A stretch of 36,644 nucleotides of DNA from the NCBI GenBank assembly GCA_017619975.1, contig JAFZRH010000055.1:1-36644 (forward strand). The letters are read 5' to 3'. This DNA comes from Lachnospiraceae bacterium. Its GTDB lineage: Bacteria > Bacillota > Clostridia > Lachnospirales > Lachnospiraceae. Below the pieces are notes generated by a model, which ran no database searches, had not been told where the DNA came from, and saw nothing but the letters and a program-made list of their open reading frames with translations. The translations under genes and the position numbers were made by a program. This document shows, piece by piece, positions 35,048-36,644 of this stretch; position 1 is the stretch's first letter; every line of letters starts with the position of its first letter.

Positions 35048-35935
35048 TTATGCCTGGCGGTGCTCTCTGCGGTACTGAAGCGGCGTTACGTGCAGCTCTT
35101 TCTTAAAACTCTCGATATAGTAGCTGGCGCCGTTGAAGCCCGATTCCAGCGCGATCCGGCTGACCGGCAGCTCCGTTTCTTCCAGCATTTCAATGGAACG
35201 GGTCAGGCGGTAAGACTTCAGGTAATTCAGGATCGTATCGCCGGTCACCCGCTTGAACAGCCGGCAGCATTCGCTGGCTGAAAAGCCGACCGCCCGGCTG
35301 ACGTCGTCCAGGCTCAGATCCTCCTGGTAATGCTGCCGCAGAAAACTGATAATCTCCTGCGCGGTATCGTGATGATGTCCCGGCTCCGCCGCCTGCGCTT
35401 CCCCCGTAAGACGGATCAGCCGCAGCCACAGCAGAAGGATCTCCGAGCCGATCTTCAGTTCGTAGCCGAAATCGGCCTTCCGGAACAGGCGGTCGATCTC
35501 CTGCAGCTGTTTCAGGACCGCGCTCTGAGCCGCAACATCGTTATATAACGGCAGATGGCTCAGGCCTTCTTTTCCCAGATAGGGCCGCACATATTTTTCC
35601 TCGAAGACGCTGCCTGTAAAGGAGCTTAATAGCCGGGGATGAAAATCGAGGCACAGATAGGACGAAGCAGGATCCCCTTCCGGCCGCGCCATATGCAGGC
35701 GTCCGCTGTTGATAAAAAAGCCGTCGCCTTCTTTTACCAGCAGCTGCTGTCCGTCCGCAAAGAAACGAACGGCCCCTTTCGTCACCAGATTCAGCTGGAT
35801 TTCTTCGTGCCAGTGCCAGTTGATAAACCCCATGACGCAGTCGCTCATCACATAGTGATAGACCGCCGCCGGAAACTCATAGCTTCCGTGCTGCTTCATC
35901 TCGCGCTGATCATCGTAGACATTGATCGAAAACAT
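35048..35935 (-). CDS. AraC-family transcriptional regulator
   Basis: 295 residues. The N-terminal half is a cupin-like sensor (INWHWHEEIQLNLVTKGAV, then LLVKEGDGFFINSGRLH). The C-terminal third has the two AraC helix-turn-helix units: LSLDDVSRAVGFSASECCRL and VSRIALESGFNGASYYIESF, ending KELHVTPLQYRREHR. Cupin-type members usually sense sugars or other small ligands. It is divergent from serC, with a shared 203-bp gap, so it may control its neighbour or only itself. The ATG has GAGGA 6 bases upstream. The ligand is not known. Confidence 0.92.
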   Translation of the reverse strand: MFSINVYDDQREMKQHGSYEFPAAVYHYVMSDCVMGFINWHWHEEIQLNLVTKGAVRFFADGQQLLVKEGDGFFINSGRLHMARPEGDPASSYLCLDFHPRLLSSFTGSVFEEKYVRPYLGKEGLSHLPLYNDVAAQSAVLKQLQEIDRLFRKADFGYELKIGSEILLLWLRLIRLTGEAQAAEPGHHHDTAQEIISFLRQHYQEDLSLDDVSRAVGFSASECCRLFKRVTGDTILNYLKSYRLTRSIEMLEETELPVSRIALESGFNGASYYIESFKKELHVTPLQYRREHRQA

Positions 35936-35970
35936 GGCAAGTCCTCAAAATTGTTATACTTTCTGCGGCT

Positions 35971-35999
35971 ATTATGATATTATTTCTCTGTTTTTGCAA
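35971..35999 (-). promoter_or_regulatory. Promoter of the AraC-family regulator gene
   Basis: Minus-strand TTGCAA (35999-35994) and CATAAT (35976-35971), spacer 17 bp. The predicted leader is about 30 nt. The -35 box abuts a TATAAT on the opposite strand (36001-36006), so the two promoters would compete for space. Confidence 0.65.
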
Positions 36000-36000
36000 G

Positions 36001-36006
36001 TATAAT
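36001..36006 (+). promoter_or_regulatory. Possible -10 box of serC
   Basis: A consensus TATAAT on the + strand, about 130 bp before the serC ATG. No convincing -35 box lies 16-18 bp upstream (TATTAT at 35978-35983), so this promoter may need an activator, or may not be real. A TTGA-AATA-TCAA inverted repeat follows at 36007-36018. Confidence 0.35.
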
Positions 36007-36030
36007 TTGAAATATCAAAAAGAAAGTGCT

Positions 36031-36106
36031 CTGCAGGCAAACTTCGGAAAAGGACGAAGCTTCTTTGCTGCGGACCGGATGCCGATCCCTGCAGCGCGCA
36101 GAAGAA
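36031..36106 (+). promoter_or_regulatory. Structured leader of serC
   Basis: The serC leader can fold into CTTCG/CGAAG (36042-36046 with 36055-36059). A longer arm pairs 36061-36072 with 36097-36106 (TTCTT-tg-CTGCG with CGCAGAAGAA), capped by GGAT/ATCC. An alternative GCTGC/GCAGC pairing (36067-36071 with 36091-36095) is mutually exclusive with part of the long arm. I recognise no known riboswitch or T-box in it. Confidence 0.4.
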
Positions 36107-36138
36107 AGCATTCTACAAAAAAATAAAGGAGAATCACT

Positions 36139-36644
36139 ATGAACTACGGTCGTACCTACAATTTTTCCGCCGGTCCCGCGATGATGCCGGAACCCGTGCT
36201 GGAGGAGATTCGCGACGAGCTGCTGAACTACAACGGCAGCGGCATGTGCGTCATGGAGATGAGCCACCGTTCCAAGGTTTTTGAGGAGATCATCCACGAA
36301 GCCGAGAAGGATCTGCGCGAGCTGATGAATATCCCGGACAACTACAAGGTCCTCTTCATTCAGGGCGGCGGCACGGTGCAGTTCGCGATGGTGCCCATGA
36401 ACCTTATGAAGAACGGCAAGGCGGTCTACGTCGAGACCGGTTCCTGGTCCAAGAAGGCCATTGCCGAAGCGAAAAAATACGGCGAAGTGATCATCGGCGC
36501 TTCCTCCAAAGATAAAAATTTCTGCTACATCCCGGACTGCTCCGATATGGATATCCCGGAAGACGCGGACTACGTTTACATCTGCGAAAACGAGACCATC
36601 AACGGCACCACCTACTACGAGCTGCCGAACACGAAGGGCAAGAT
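36139..36644 (+). CDS. serC: Phosphoserine aminotransferase, N-terminal part (3' end outside window)
   Basis: The frame from the ATG at 36139 stays open to the window edge (168 codons). It begins MNYGRTYNFSAGPAMMPEPV, with CVMEMSHRSKVFEEI, VLFIQGGGTVQFAMVPMN and ETGSWSKKAIAEAKKYG, all characteristic of SerC. The PLP enzyme makes 3-phosphoserine in serine synthesis and can act in pyridoxal phosphate synthesis. The PLP lysine would lie downstream, outside the window. AAGGAG is 7 bases before the ATG. It is divergent from the AraC gene and preceded by a structured leader of about 130 nt. Confidence 0.95.
   Translation, partial: MNYGRTYNFSAGPAMMPEPVLEEIRDELLNYNGSGMCVMEMSHRSKVFEEIIHEAEKDLRELMNIPDNYKVLFIQGGGTVQFAMVPMNLMKNGKAVYVETGSWSKKAIAEAKKYGEVIIGASSKDKNFCYIPDCSDMDIPEDADYVYICENETINGTTYYELPNTKGK

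Noticed and set aside
1..36644. CRISPR arrays, tRNA or rRNA genes, insertion sequences, prophage genes
   Set aside because: I found no regularly spaced repeats, no tRNA-like cloverleaf, and no transposase, integrase or phage protein in any convincing frame.

Overview
The window looks like chromosomal core DNA from a moderately GC-rich member of the Clostridia (Firmicutes), most likely a Lachnospiraceae-type organism. The grounds are the plsX-acpP-rnc-smc-ftsY order, a relA-MBL hydrolase-hemZ-hisS block, clpC next to radA, a SpoVB-like flippase, AGGAGG-type ribosome binding sites and sigma-A-like promoters with 17-bp spacers. The family-level call is inference. I see no rRNA, tRNA, CRISPR array, insertion sequence or prophage, and no gene-free stretch longer than about 200 bp.

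Layout. 1-681 (+) is the 3' part of a Gfo/Idh/MocA oxidoreductase, facing a shared terminator. 765-20875 (-) is one long leftward series. In transcription order it runs: membrane-anchored family 5 solute-binding protein, YfbR-type 5'-nucleotidase, a small membrane protein, plsX, acpP, rnc, smc, ftsY, dnaE, relA/spoT-type (p)ppGpp enzyme, MBL hydrolase, hemZ, hisS and an unknown acidic membrane protein. Promoters are visible before the binding protein and before plsX, and a terminator-like hairpin follows acpP. 21047-25880 (+) runs divergently: a ClpC-type unfoldase without the middle domain, radA and two half-size chromate transporters. 26036-26737 (+) is a queuosine-precursor transporter of the YhhQ type. 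26742-30193 (-) holds a YgjP-type metallopeptidase, an HI0933-type flavoprotein and a SpoVB/MurJ-like flippase, continuing upstream into ybeY and phoH. rpsU and alaS follow, each with its own promoter. An AraC regulator (-) and the start of serC (+) diverge at the right edge.

How the genes fit together. The leftward series joins phospholipid and fatty-acid supply (plsX, acpP), RNA processing (rnc), chromosome organisation (smc), membrane protein targeting (ftsY), replication (dnaE), the stringent response (relA) and translation (hisS). It is a growth-control supercluster made by fusing two blocks that are each common in Firmicutes.

Two genes are broken as written. smc has an in-frame TAG at codon 62, just after the Walker A region. 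The first chromate-transporter gene has a one-base frameshift. TAG ends several intact genes here, so code reassignment is unlikely. I did not find a clear undescribed defence or mobile system. The most interesting unexplained items are the smc amber codon, an 89-bp nested inverted repeat between ftsY and dnaE, the M-domain-less ClpC, structured leaders before serC, phoH and the queuosine transporter, and a promoter whose -35 box lies inside a terminator hairpin.
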